A stretch of DNA of 7,927 nucleotides from NCBI GenBank assembly GCA_021794775.1, contig JAJYQG010000066.1:1-7927 (forward strand). The letters are read 5' to 3'. The translations under genes were made by a program, and so were the position numbers. The notes beneath the pieces are model-generated. The model ran no database searches, had not been told where the DNA came from, and worked only from the letters and a program-made list of their open reading frames with translations. The stretch comes from Pseudomonadota bacterium (lineage in GTDB: Bacteria; Pseudomonadota; Gammaproteobacteria; Burkholderiales; Ferrovaceae). Of the stretch, positions 1-6,489 are shown piece after piece; the stretch's first letter is position 1, and every line of letters begins with the position of its first letter.

Positions 1-244
1 AACTGCGGTCAAGTTGCTGGAGGACGGGATCAATGCGTTGCCCGTTTCAGGCATGATCGAAGGGGCTGACTTCATCGCCCTGTCAGGACTGATCGCCATC
101 ATGTCGGACCCGGTGACGATCCTCAACGAGCCTGCGGTGGTCATGAACATCGGGATCAAGGAGTCTGCGCCCGAAAAAGAACCGGCGCTGATGCCGGGAA
201 CAAGCGAAATTGTTCGGCGGTCAAGTCGAGTCGTCGGATGGTAA
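1..244 (+). CDS. C-terminal end of an unrecognised protein (5' partial)
   Basis: The reading frame is open from the window edge (first full codon at 2) to TAA at 242-244, giving the last 80 residues of a protein whose start lies upstream. An internal TTG at 14 could be read as a start, but it has no convincing ribosome binding site and the frame stays open before it, so a truncated larger gene is more likely. The tail has a moderately hydrophobic middle (around GADFIALSGLIAIMSD) and ends in a basic, Ser/Arg-rich segment (IVRRSSRVVGW). I do not recognise the family and see no catalytic motif. A hairpin terminator follows 15 bases after the stop, so this is probably the last gene of its transcription unit. 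It converges on the minus-strand operon. Confidence 0.6.
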   Translation, partial: TAVKLLEDGINALPVSGMIEGADFIALSGLIAIMSDPVTILNEPAVVMNIGIKESAPEKEPALMPGTSEIVRRSSRVVGW

Positions 245-258
245 ATTAGAGCAACACT

Positions 259-296
259 TACCGGTCAACCCTTTACAGGGTTGACCGGTTTATTTT
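259..296 (+). terminator. Rho-independent terminator at a convergent junction
   Basis: A perfect 12-bp inverted repeat (left arm 260-271 ACCGGTCAACCC, right arm 278-289 GGGTTGACCGGT) encloses the six bases TTTACA. The outer T and A of the loop can also pair, giving a 13-bp stem with a 4-base loop. On the plus strand the stem is followed by TTATTTT, so it works best as a terminator for the gene ending at 244. Read on the minus strand it is followed by AAGTGTTGC, which has no U-run, so it would be weaker for the operon ending at 302, although the stem may still stabilise that 3' end. Confidence 0.8.
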
Positions 297-301
297 GGCC
301 A

Positions 302-538
302 TCAGGAAATCCAGGACCAGTCCGCCTGATTGACGATCATGGACAACTTGCGTTCTCCGACTGTCACGGACAACTCCAGTGTTCCGTCCTGCTTGGCGTA
401 AGCCAACTCGTCAGGTATTTCTGATACGGATTTGGTGTCGAGCGTCGCAGCAAACAACCGGCACTGTTTTTGCCATTCGACGAAAACGGAGGGTAACAGC
501 ATTACACGGTCAAGGACATCAGCGGGATGGTCTGTCAT
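302..538 (-). CDS. Small hypothetical protein, last gene of the transfer operon
   Basis: This encodes 78 residues from ATG (538-536) to TGA (304-302). The start overlaps the end of the upstream HTH gene by 20 bp in another frame, with no strong Shine-Dalgarno sequence, so translation is probably coupled to that gene. The product has no signal peptide or membrane segment. It looks like a small alpha/beta protein: a helical N-terminal half (about 5-33, including VFVEWQKQCRLFAATL), an acidic linker, then a likely beta region (about 53-70, LELSVTVGERKLSMIV). I do not recognise the family. Its position as the last cistron, ending just before the convergent terminator, supports a real gene. The plus-strand frame across the same bases (379-762) is probably a shadow. 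Confidence 0.6.
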   Translation of the reverse strand: MTDHPADVLDRVMLLPSVFVEWQKQCRLFAATLDTKSVSEIPDELAYAKQDGTLELSVTVGERKLSMIVNQADWSWIS

Positions 539-1619
539 GCACTTCAGCCTTTAGCCCTGTTTTGGACAACAACTCGGCTTCGATCTTTTTGCGAATACTG
601 ACCCGATCGATGACATTTTGCTCGTACCGCACCAACGCATACAGATCAGGCTTGATCTGGTTGTTGCGCCAGCGCGAAACAGTAGGAATGGATACCCCGC
701 ACAACGAGGCAACCTCCTGGTTGCTGTTTGGATCAATTCCCGCCATTGCAGACCAGCGATGAATGATCTGGATCATGGGCATGTCATACTTTTTACGCAG
801 GGTATTGATCTGGGCTTTTTCGATGGAAAGTTCTTCCCGTGCCAAGACCATGATGTGTTCCGGCACGCTCTCGGTCCGTCCGTATTCATAACTCGAATAT
901 GTCGGAACGCCAATGCCAAGACGCTGCGCCATCACTGCCTGTGAATAACCAAGAGTTTCGCGGATGTGACGAAGTTCGGCATGATCAGGCTTGCATGACA
1001 AATCCCGTTTTTTGGGACGGGTCGTGACAGGGCGAGTGCCATCCTCAATAATTCCTTTGAGATCGTCGTCGCTCATCGGGCTGAAGCCCGGCAATAAAGG
1101 CTTTGCATTTTCCATAGCCACATGGTACTCCTTCTTATCAACACCTGCAAGCATCTTCACAATCTTTTGTTTTGCACGGCTTTTATCAATTTCATCAGCG
1201 TCGATTTCCGTGATCAGATCTTGTGGATGGATTTTATCAACCCCGACTTTTTCCGTAATCCATTCTTCATGGGACAACACCAGCCCCATTTCTTTTTTGA
1301 AATGGATCGCCATGTTCCCAAAATACCTCAAGACGAACGGAGTCAGGTATTGGAGTTTTCGCCCTCGCCATTCACCGTTGAATCTTGGAACGATTTTCTC
1401 GGTAAAAACCAGCCAGGCTTCGGATTTGAAGTCGTCTTCGTTTCCCGTTCCGCCAAAACCGAATCGCCGGGCAATTTCCGACCCAACGCGCATGACATAG
1501 GGCCAACACACTTCAGCCATGTCGTTTTCCAGGATCAGCCCAGCATTAAAAGCCAGGATCGCCTCTCGGGCTGGACCTTCGTTGATCCGGCGAATAAACG
1601 AACCATAATGATCAGGCAT
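519..1619 (-). CDS. Putative DNA-binding regulator with two HTH regions and a possible sigma-region-2-like N-terminus
   Basis: This is a 366-aa soluble protein starting at ATG (1619-1617) and overlapping the preceding gene by 8 bp. Two separate helix-turn-helix regions are visible. Residues about 215-262 fit the XRE/Cro-C1 pattern (RETLGYSQAVMAQRLGIG then VPTYSSYEYGRT). Residues about 285-332 hold a second one (NQEVASLCGVSIPTVSRWRNN). The N-terminal part, about 43-110 (EDDFKSEAWLVFTEKIVPRF, then a basic stretch and YLTPFVLRYFGN), resembles the helical pattern of sigma-70 region 2, but this is a visual resemblance only. A charged linker (about 120-212) joins the parts. The HTHs support DNA binding and the operon setting suggests regulation of transfer genes or DNA processing. 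The promoter it might act on is unknown, though the divergent region at 6411-6489 is a natural candidate. I assign no family name. Confidence 0.8.
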   Translation of the reverse strand: MPDHYGSFIRRINEGPAREAILAFNAGLILENDMAEVCWPYVMRVGSEIARRFGFGGTGNEDDFKSEAWLVFTEKIVPRFNGEWRGRKLQYLTPFVLRYFGNMAIHFKKEMGLVLSHEEWITEKVGVDKIHPQDLITEIDADEIDKSRAKQKIVKMLAGVDKKEYHVAMENAKPLLPGFSPMSDDDLKGIIEDGTRPVTTRPKKRDLSCKPDHAELRHIRETLGYSQAVMAQRLGIGVPTYSSYEYGRTESVPEHIMVLAREELSIEKAQINTLRKKYDMPMIQIIHRWSAMAGIDPNSNQEVASLCGVSIPTVSRWRNNQIKPDLYALVRYEQNVIDRVSIRKKIEAELLSKTGLKAEVHDRPSR

Positions 1620-1935
1620 CGTTGCAAACCGAGTTCAACAGAATGGAATCGCGCAGACGGCCTGTGGCCAAAAGCAGCGTTTGAATGTCGTTGGTTGACG
1701 GGTTTTTTGTCAAATACGCAATCATGGCTGCATACGCAATTTCCTGGTGATAGTTAGGGTTGTCAAGTATGGCCCTTTGGGTAACGGCAAGCAGTTGATC
1801 AAATGAAAATCCCAGCAGTCCGGCTGGCAGATATTCGCCGCCGAGATAACAATCTTCCGGCAAATCACCAATCATTGTTTCGGCCAGATTCTTCGGCACG
1901 CGGTTTGTTGTCGCTGTTTCTGTTTCCATTGCCAT
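1612..1935 (-). CDS. Small helical hypothetical protein
   Basis: This encodes about 107 residues, ending at TGA (1614-1612). I chose ATG 1935-1933 because an AGGAG ribosome binding site (1947-1943) sits 7 bases upstream. A GTG at 1938-1936 is in frame but only 4 bases from that site. The strong ribosome binding site and the start both lie inside the end of the HD-protein gene, so the two genes overlap by 71 bp in different frames. The product is soluble. A polar Thr-rich N-terminus is followed by two or three probable helices (FDQLLAVTQRAILDN, then HQEIAYAAMIAYL and IQTLLLATGRLRDSILL). No known motif is visible. It overlaps the next gene by 8 bp, so it is probably co-translated with the HTH regulator. 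Function unknown. Confidence 0.7.
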   Translation of the reverse strand: MAMETETATTNRVPKNLAETMIGDLPEDCYLGGEYLPAGLLGFSFDQLLAVTQRAILDNPNYHQEIAYAAMIAYLTKNPSTNDIQTLLLATGRLRDSILLNSVCNDA

Positions 1936-3736
1936 CACTACTCTCCTTTTGTTTTTTCGCTTGTGTGTGGGAATTTTTAATTTCCTGTAAACCCGTTCCT
2001 GTCGAATCGACAGCCTCTATTGTATTGGCCGTTATTATTTCTCTTGCCATTGGTTCGATTGGGTTTTTTCTCGATGTTTCGGGAACCAATGTTTCCGTTT
2101 TTTTGGTATCAGATACGGAATCCAGAATTGTCGCAGGATCAAAGTCAACGACATCAATTCCCGTTTTTGACCCATTTGCAGGTTTTTGGAAAGGTTTCAC
2201 AGCCTTCCCCTTGTCCTGCCTGTATTGATCTCCCATTGAGTTTTTGACGATCATGAACGGATTTTGGCAGTCTTTGATCTCGTCCAGCAACGGGCTGACA
2301 TCGGCGTTGAAGACGATGCAAAACCGGGTCGTTCTTTCCGTTCCGTTGAGACTGATTCCGTTGATGTCGAACACAGCGGTATTGGGCGAAAACTTTTGCT
2401 CGGTTCCGTCAGCGTTTGCAATGGCTGTAACCAACGCCCCTCTGTCGTGCAGAGCCCACAACACCTTCAGCGTAAAACTGGTCAGTTTTGATTTTTTACC
2501 GTCCCCGTGAACATGGAGGTCGTCAAATGACTTTGTTCTGTTGATGGCGTTCAGATGCGAACGCATCTTTATGTCCTGACAGAAGCACTTGCCGTCTTTC
2601 TTCAGTCCAAAAAAGTTTGGTTTCTTGACGTACTCGGTGATGAACACGGCCAGCGCATCCGTACATACCTCAACCGGGTAATGTCGGTTGGCGGTAAACT
2701 GTTCGCGCCTGTTTTCTGGTAAAACATCGACCAGAACCTCGGTAACCGCGCCAGAAGCCGTGATTTCGTCCTGGGCCTGCATTACTGCGGATTGCATGGA
2801 TTGACCCGCCTGCACCGTTACAGCCAGGCTGGCATCGTCATGGGTAGTCTCGTGATACCCGCCCTCTTTCTTTCCGGCCAGCATATCGGCTTCCAGCGTG
2901 AATACGGCCAGAGCGCGGGGGCGGTCAGGCTGGTTCAGTGGGATACTGCCGGGATGGTGGTAATACCCGACAGCAACGCTCATGGCGTTCCGTTCCTCTT
3001 TACTCAAGGCACGAAACTCGGAAAGCGTTGCCAGTATCTTTGCGCCTTCCTCGTCGTGCCGTTTTTTGACCTCCGTGGGAGTGCCGTCAAGGATCTGGTA
3101 GCACTCGATCTTGCCGATGTCGTGTAACAGGGCGCACAACGGAGCCAGCGGGTCAGGGTGGAATTTATAATTCTTGTCCTGAATTGCCGCTGTCTGGTAT
3201 CCGCTACTGGTGAACTGGCCTTTATAGACCCAGTTTGGTTCGATCTTCAGGGCTTCGCGCAATACATTGAACGAATGGGTTTCAAGCGACGCTCCGCCGT
3301 GCCCGCCAGGGACAACCGACGCAGGGATATGGCGATAGGCGGCGATTATCTGAATGCCTGCTTCAAAAAGCGCGGCGTGTTTCGGGTAAGTTTTTTTGTA
3401 GCCTTCCAAAAATTTCACAAATTCCTCGGGGCAAACCGCTTTTTCATCCCGTTTCCATGATCGTCTGGCCGGAATCTTTCCGATGGAAAACTTTATCCAT
3501 TCATCTTTTTCTCCGATCAATGAATGGGCGACATGACCGACACGGGTAACATGCACGATAACGGCCACCACGGCACCCGTCAGCCCGCCAACCAGCAGGC
3601 TTTCAAGCCCGGACACAAGATCGTGCATGGCGACCAGAAACCAGTTGGACGAGTTGACAGGAAAGATGAACAGCAAAAGCACATACCAGAACAGGCAAAT
3701 CTTGAAAATGGCCGAGATGATCTTGTTTGAATTCAT
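1865..3736 (-). CDS. Membrane-anchored HD-domain protein with MOBH relaxase / TraI_2-like signatures
   Basis: This is a 623-aa protein from ATG (3736-3734). The alternative TTG one codon upstream is less likely because the ATG forms a TGATG junction with the preceding stop. Two hydrophobic segments (about 7-25 and 44-63) form a probable N-terminal membrane hairpin, placing the rest in the cytoplasm. Next comes IPAS (137-140) followed by GGHGGASLETH, then an HD metal site: H154, HD at 205-206 in LLHDIGK, H227, HHPG at 260-263, and AD at 283-284. The (L/I)PAS, H..GG...H and HDxGK signatures are those known for the TraI_2 domain of MOBH relaxases (R27/SXT TraI type). That family nicks the transfer origin and pilots the strand to the T4CP, and a T4CP is encoded two genes upstream. 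A region around 415-490 could be a winged-helix-like C-terminal domain, and the last ~100 residues are polar and probably disordered. An N-terminal membrane anchor is unusual for a relaxase. The protein could instead be an HD phosphohydrolase recruited to the secretion machine. Confidence 0.8.
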   Translation of the reverse strand: MNSNKIISAIFKICLFWYVLLLFIFPVNSSNWFLVAMHDLVSGLESLLVGGLTGAVVAVIVHVTRVGHVAHSLIGEKDEWIKFSIGKIPARRSWKRDEKAVCPEEFVKFLEGYKKTYPKHAALFEAGIQIIAAYRHIPASVVPGGHGGASLETHSFNVLREALKIEPNWVYKGQFTSSGYQTAAIQDKNYKFHPDPLAPLCALLHDIGKIECYQILDGTPTEVKKRHDEEGAKILATLSEFRALSKEERNAMSVAVGYYHHPGSIPLNQPDRPRALAVFTLEADMLAGKKEGGYHETTHDDASLAVTVQAGQSMQSAVMQAQDEITASGAVTEVLVDVLPENRREQFTANRHYPVEVCTDALAVFITEYVKKPNFFGLKKDGKCFCQDIKMRSHLNAINRTKSFDDLHVHGDGKKSKLTSFTLKVLWALHDRGALVTAIANADGTEQKFSPNTAVFDINGISLNGTERTTRFCIVFNADVSPLLDEIKDCQNPFMIVKNSMGDQYRQDKGKAVKPFQKPANGSKTGIDVVDFDPATILDSVSDTKKTETLVPETSRKNPIEPMAREIITANTIEAVDSTGTGLQEIKNSHTQAKKQKESSDGNGNRNSDNKPRAEESGRNNDW

Positions 3737-4521
3737 CAATCCAAACCAGTCATCAGATGCGTCCAGTTGAAACGTGAACCAAACCTCATGGTGATCGGGT
3801 TTCGCCCCGTGAAGTAAACCAACCCGTTTTTGATAGCCAGATTGCCGTTGGCATCCAGGCCATCGAGAGCCGCGTTGAATTGTCCATCGTTTGATGGCGC
3901 AATGATTTCCCTGAACAGGTCTGCACGGTATCCGGGTTGCATCCAGAGTTCGGAGAGCATGTCTTCTCCAAGGTCGCCTGCCACTTCCTGACCTTCAAGG
4001 CGGAAGCGATCCGGCAAGCGACAGGACAGAAATGGCAGCCTGAATCCTGACATCATTCTTTTGTAAAACTCGAAATGAAGCCGGGTGCGGATAAGGTTGG
4101 GACGGGCATCGAGAGAAGCGCACCCCAAATCAAAACTCAAGCCGTTGGAATCCTGTTCGTTGGGGACAAAAAGCCACTCAAGGGCCAGTTCTTGCAGTTT
4201 TTGGTGTTTGGATGATTTTTTACCTGATTTTCCAGGGGGGCGTTTTCCGAGAGCGTAGTTGATTGCCGAAAAAATCGACATGAAGACGAAGTATTCTGTC
4301 GAGTCCGGGTCAAATGCGTTTTCTGGTAACAACTGTATGCCTATGCGACCATTTTTTCCCAATGCGGGAGCCTTGTTCCCTGTGAACGAGTCCGGTAAAA
4401 CTCCTTCCTCGTCGGAAAACAAAACCTCGTTTTCGCCGGAAAAAAGAAGGCTGATCAATTCTTCGCCGGTATCCTGCGCGGGGGCTGGAAACAGATTGTC
4501 AAGAGTAACTGGTTCGTTCAA
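3736..4521 (-). CDS. Hypothetical protein between the coupling protein and the HD/MOBH-like protein
   Basis: This encodes 261 residues, starting at TTG (4521-4519) and ending at TGA (3738-3736). The rare start is supported by a G-rich ribosome binding site, GGGGAGGGG (4538-4530), 8 bases upstream. The TTG also overlaps the T4CP stop as TTGA. The next ATG in frame lies well downstream. The protein is soluble: an acidic N-terminal 45 residues (many D/E), a basic Lys/Gly/Ser linker (about 92-108), and a C-terminal region with a conserved-looking stretch (about 138-155, LDARPNLIRTRLHFEFYKR) and another near the end (NGLVYFTGRNPITMRFG). I do not recognise the family. Its position between the T4CP and the HD protein, coupled to both, suggests an accessory or adaptor protein linking substrate to the coupling protein. 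That role is inferred from context only. Confidence 0.75.
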   Translation of the reverse strand: MNEPVTLDNLFPAPAQDTGEELISLLFSGENEVLFSDEEGVLPDSFTGNKAPALGKNGRIGIQLLPENAFDPDSTEYFVFMSIFSAINYALGKRPPGKSGKKSSKHQKLQELALEWLFVPNEQDSNGLSFDLGCASLDARPNLIRTRLHFEFYKRMMSGFRLPFLSCRLPDRFRLEGQEVAGDLGEDMLSELWMQPGYRADLFREIIAPSNDGQFNAALDGLDANGNLAIKNGLVYFTGRNPITMRFGSRFNWTHLMTGLD

Positions 4522-6410
4522 TTGTTAAACCCCTCCCCTGTCGGAATGCTGTCTTCTGGTTTTTGCGCACTGTGTGTACCCGCGAGGGGCACCAGTACCG
4601 GGGCGTCAACTTTCTTTGGCTTGACCTTGCCCCACCTGCTCTGGGCATCGTTGGAGCGTTCTTTTGATTCCGTACCAAGGCGGATTTGTACTGACTTGAA
4701 CAGATTGATCCCGCGTGCAAACCGGGTCTTGAAGTGGTTGATCCGAGCGGTTGGGTGTTCTGTTTTGAGCGACTTGAGTTGCGTGATCAGGGGAATGCGA
4801 ACGTGATAAATGCGGCTACCGCCTATCGTGATGATGGCCTCTCCTTTATCAAGCGCCTTCAGATCTGCCGGAGATACCCGGTATCCTTCGGCGGCACGCT
4901 CCCCGAACCCTATATTTTCGTTGGTTCCGGCGTTCAGGTCGGGGGAGACTCCGGCGACATTCCCGGACGAACTGTTGCCGCCCACGATGCTCAGGGACGC
5001 CTGTACCTGCATTTCCTCGCCGATGTTATCCGCAAGAAACTCGGCAGTTTCGTGGGTGCCGACTTTGAAACAGACCTTGATCCAGGTGTTCCCCGTAACC
5101 ATTTGCAGGAATTCCGGGCTGACCGCTTCCAGATTGGCGATGGTCTGGTAGGCGGGGGCCAGAATGACGTGGGCCGAACGGGCCTGCTCGAAAGGCCGTG
5201 ACAAGGCATCCGTTGCATAAGAACCCACCTCGTCCATGAAAAACAGAAGCGGCGGGTTCGGCTTTTCGATTTCGGCGAGAGGTTGTAACCACGAAAAAAT
5301 GGTTCGTGCGTCACCCAGGAACATTTTCCCGAGGTTGCTGGCCGTCTGTGCCTTCCCCATCGTGGGAAGCATGACATAGATGATCTTGTTGGCCTGCATC
5401 GCATCGAACAGGTTGATCTCGGGACTGGTGTTGTTCATGACTTCGCCGAAAGAGCCAGTGCCGAAGGTGAACAGTCGTCCAATGATCCCCCCAAAGGTTT
5501 CTTTAAGCCGCTTGATGTCGATGGTTTTCTGACCGGTCTTGTCAGGGACGCGGTACTGGTCGAGGAAAATAGCCAGGTTTCCGCGTTCCAGTGAATCAAG
5601 CGGAAGCATTTCTTCGAGATTCATCAAGTCGTTCGGGCTTTGCAGCAGGATCACAAGATCAATGAAGGTGTAGGCCAGCCCGGTCTTTTGCAGGGCTGCA
5701 ATCAACACGGTGCAACCTTGTTTGGCGGACTGTTTGTAGTGATCGGCTCCGGCGTCGGATTCGGTAGACGGGATCAGGGACACGATCCGGTCGGCCACTT
5801 CATCCGGGTCACCGTAGAGAATTGGGTTGTAGGTGTTGGAAAATTGGGGATTGCCGGGATTGATCACCAGCACATCTTTCTCTCGTCCGTGGTAAGCCGC
5901 TGTGCGGTAAATCTCGTTCAGGGTTTCGCCATCCAGTTTCCCGTCAACGAATACCAGCCCGCCGCCAGAGGCGATTTGCTGGAACATCAGGAGTTGGCCA
6001 AACACGGTTTTTCCCACTCCCGACTGCCCGACGATGGAGATATGGCGAACCATATCGTCCTGGCTGGCGTACAGGGGTTCCCCGGTATCGACGATGTAAC
6101 CCAACAAAACCCCCTCTTTTTCCTGAGTGGGGGCTGAACGGATGTTGAGTTTGCTTTCGAACGCCCCGCCAATATCACGTTTCAGAGTTTTGATAACTTG
6201 GACTGACAGAACAAAGCCGCCAGTCATGGCCATGGACAAAGAGGTCAGTGCCAGAAGGGTTTTGTTTCCAGAAAAATTAAATGCAGCCAGATATCCGTTT
6301 TTGATGGACGGGTGAAACAGCATGACCGATCCGGCCAAGGCAATCAGACTAGTTGTATCTAGTGCGCCTCCAAGCCGGAGTTTCCTGATCTGCTTGTACC
6401 CGAAATCCAT
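4518..6410 (-). CDS. traD: Type IV secretion coupling protein (VirD4/TraD/TraG-type AAA+ ATPase)
   Basis: T4CPs are inner-membrane hexameric ATPases that link the relaxase-DNA complex to the type IV secretion channel. The 630-aa product has two N-terminal membrane segments (about 19-34 and 52-73), then a RecA-like ATPase. Walker A is GQSGVGKT (128-135). Walker B is the hydrophobic run LLFFMDE ending in D393/E394. The sensor-like Gln is in APAYQT (about 422). The late T4CP motif THETAEFLADNIG is at about 453-465. I chose ATG 6410-6408 because GGAAAG (6421-6416) lies 5 bases upstream. A TTG at 6428 would add six residues but has no ribosome binding site. A Gly/Ser/Asn-rich stretch (about 474-499) and a basic tail follow. 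Length is normal for the superfamily. It opens the six-gene operon. The symbol is by family only, since DotL/TrbC-type relatives share the fold. Confidence 0.93.
   Translation of the reverse strand: MDFGYKQIRKLRLGGALDTTSLIALAGSVMLFHPSIKNGYLAAFNFSGNKTLLALTSLSMAMTGGFVLSVQVIKTLKRDIGGAFESKLNIRSAPTQEKEGVLLGYIVDTGEPLYASQDDMVRHISIVGQSGVGKTVFGQLLMFQQIASGGGLVFVDGKLDGETLNEIYRTAAYHGREKDVLVINPGNPQFSNTYNPILYGDPDEVADRIVSLIPSTESDAGADHYKQSAKQGCTVLIAALQKTGLAYTFIDLVILLQSPNDLMNLEEMLPLDSLERGNLAIFLDQYRVPDKTGQKTIDIKRLKETFGGIIGRLFTFGTGSFGEVMNNTSPEINLFDAMQANKIIYVMLPTMGKAQTASNLGKMFLGDARTIFSWLQPLAEIEKPNPPLLFFMDEVGSYATDALSRPFEQARSAHVILAPAYQTIANLEAVSPEFLQMVTGNTWIKVCFKVGTHETAEFLADNIGEEMQVQASLSIVGGNSSSGNVAGVSPDLNAGTNENIGFGERAAEGYRVSPADLKALDKGEAIITIGGSRIYHVRIPLITQLKSLKTEHPTARINHFKTRFARGINLFKSVQIRLGTESKERSNDAQSRWGKVKPKKVDAPVLVPLAGTHSAQKPEDSIPTGEGFNN
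4530..4538 (-). promoter_or_regulatory. Strong ribosome binding site supporting a TTG start
   Basis: On the minus strand this reads GGGGAGGGG, 8 bases before the TTG at 4521-4519. It lies inside the last codons of the T4CP gene and decides the start of the 261-aa protein, for which no nearby ATG exists. Confidence 0.6.
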
Positions 6411-6430
6411 CAGTTCTTTCCACAACAAGG

Positions 6431-6459
6431 TTTATGTACTCGCGTAATCTGAGTATAAT
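6431..6459 (+). promoter_or_regulatory. Candidate promoter for the YdjM-RecD2 pair
   Basis: A perfect -10, TATAAT (6454-6459), lies 17 bases after a poor -35, TTTATG (6431-6436). Transcription would begin near 6466, leaving a short leader before the ribosome binding site. The weak -35 suggests either activator dependence or low basal activity. An inverted repeat, TACTC (6437-6441) and GAGTA (6451-6455), spans the spacer and enters the -10, as an operator would. Confidence 0.48.
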
Positions 6460-6463
6460 ACAG
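6437..6463. promoter_or_regulatory. Possible operator overlapping the divergent promoters
   Basis: Two short symmetric elements sit here. TACTC and GAGTA (6437-6441 and 6451-6455) form a 5-bp inverted repeat with a 9-base spacer. CTG and CAG (6449-6451 and 6461-6463) are 9 bases apart around the TATAAT. The second resembles a gammaproteobacterial LexA box, which is CTG-N10-CAG with an alternating TA core, but it is one base short and its interior is not palindromic. Either could bind a repressor controlling both promoters, for example the 366-aa HTH protein. Chance is not excluded for repeats this short. Confidence 0.25.
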
Positions 6464-6480
6464 ATATTGATAACGCACAA
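6452..6480 (-). promoter_or_regulatory. Candidate promoter for the transfer operon
   Basis: On the minus strand, TTGTGC (6480-6475) and TATACT (6457-6452) are separated by exactly 17 bases. The -10 matches the sigma-70 consensus at five of six positions, while the -35 matches only at TTG. Transcription would start near 6445, about 35 bases before the preferred ATG of the T4CP gene. The -10 overlaps the plus-strand -10, so the two promoters would compete for polymerase or share a regulator. Confidence 0.42.
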
Positions 6481-6489
6481 GGAGACGAT

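Noticed and set aside
1122..1757. Plus-strand open frame of 211 residues
   Set aside because: It is antisense to the 366-aa HTH protein and the 107-aa protein. Its composition is odd and it shows no ribosome binding site or recognisable domain, whereas the minus-strand product has clear HTH motifs.
4991..5404. Minus-strand 137-residue frame rich in Arg and Pro
   Set aside because: It is another frame of the same strand inside the T4CP gene, with composition typical of an out-of-frame shadow.
5640..6137. Plus-strand open frame of 165 residues
   Set aside because: It lies wholly opposite the T4CP ATPase core with Walker A and is explained as a shadow frame.
6459..6474. Possible IHF site on the minus strand (TATCAATATCTGT)
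   Set aside because: It misses the consensus WATCAANNNNTTR at the final TTR, and such near matches are common in AT-rich promoters.
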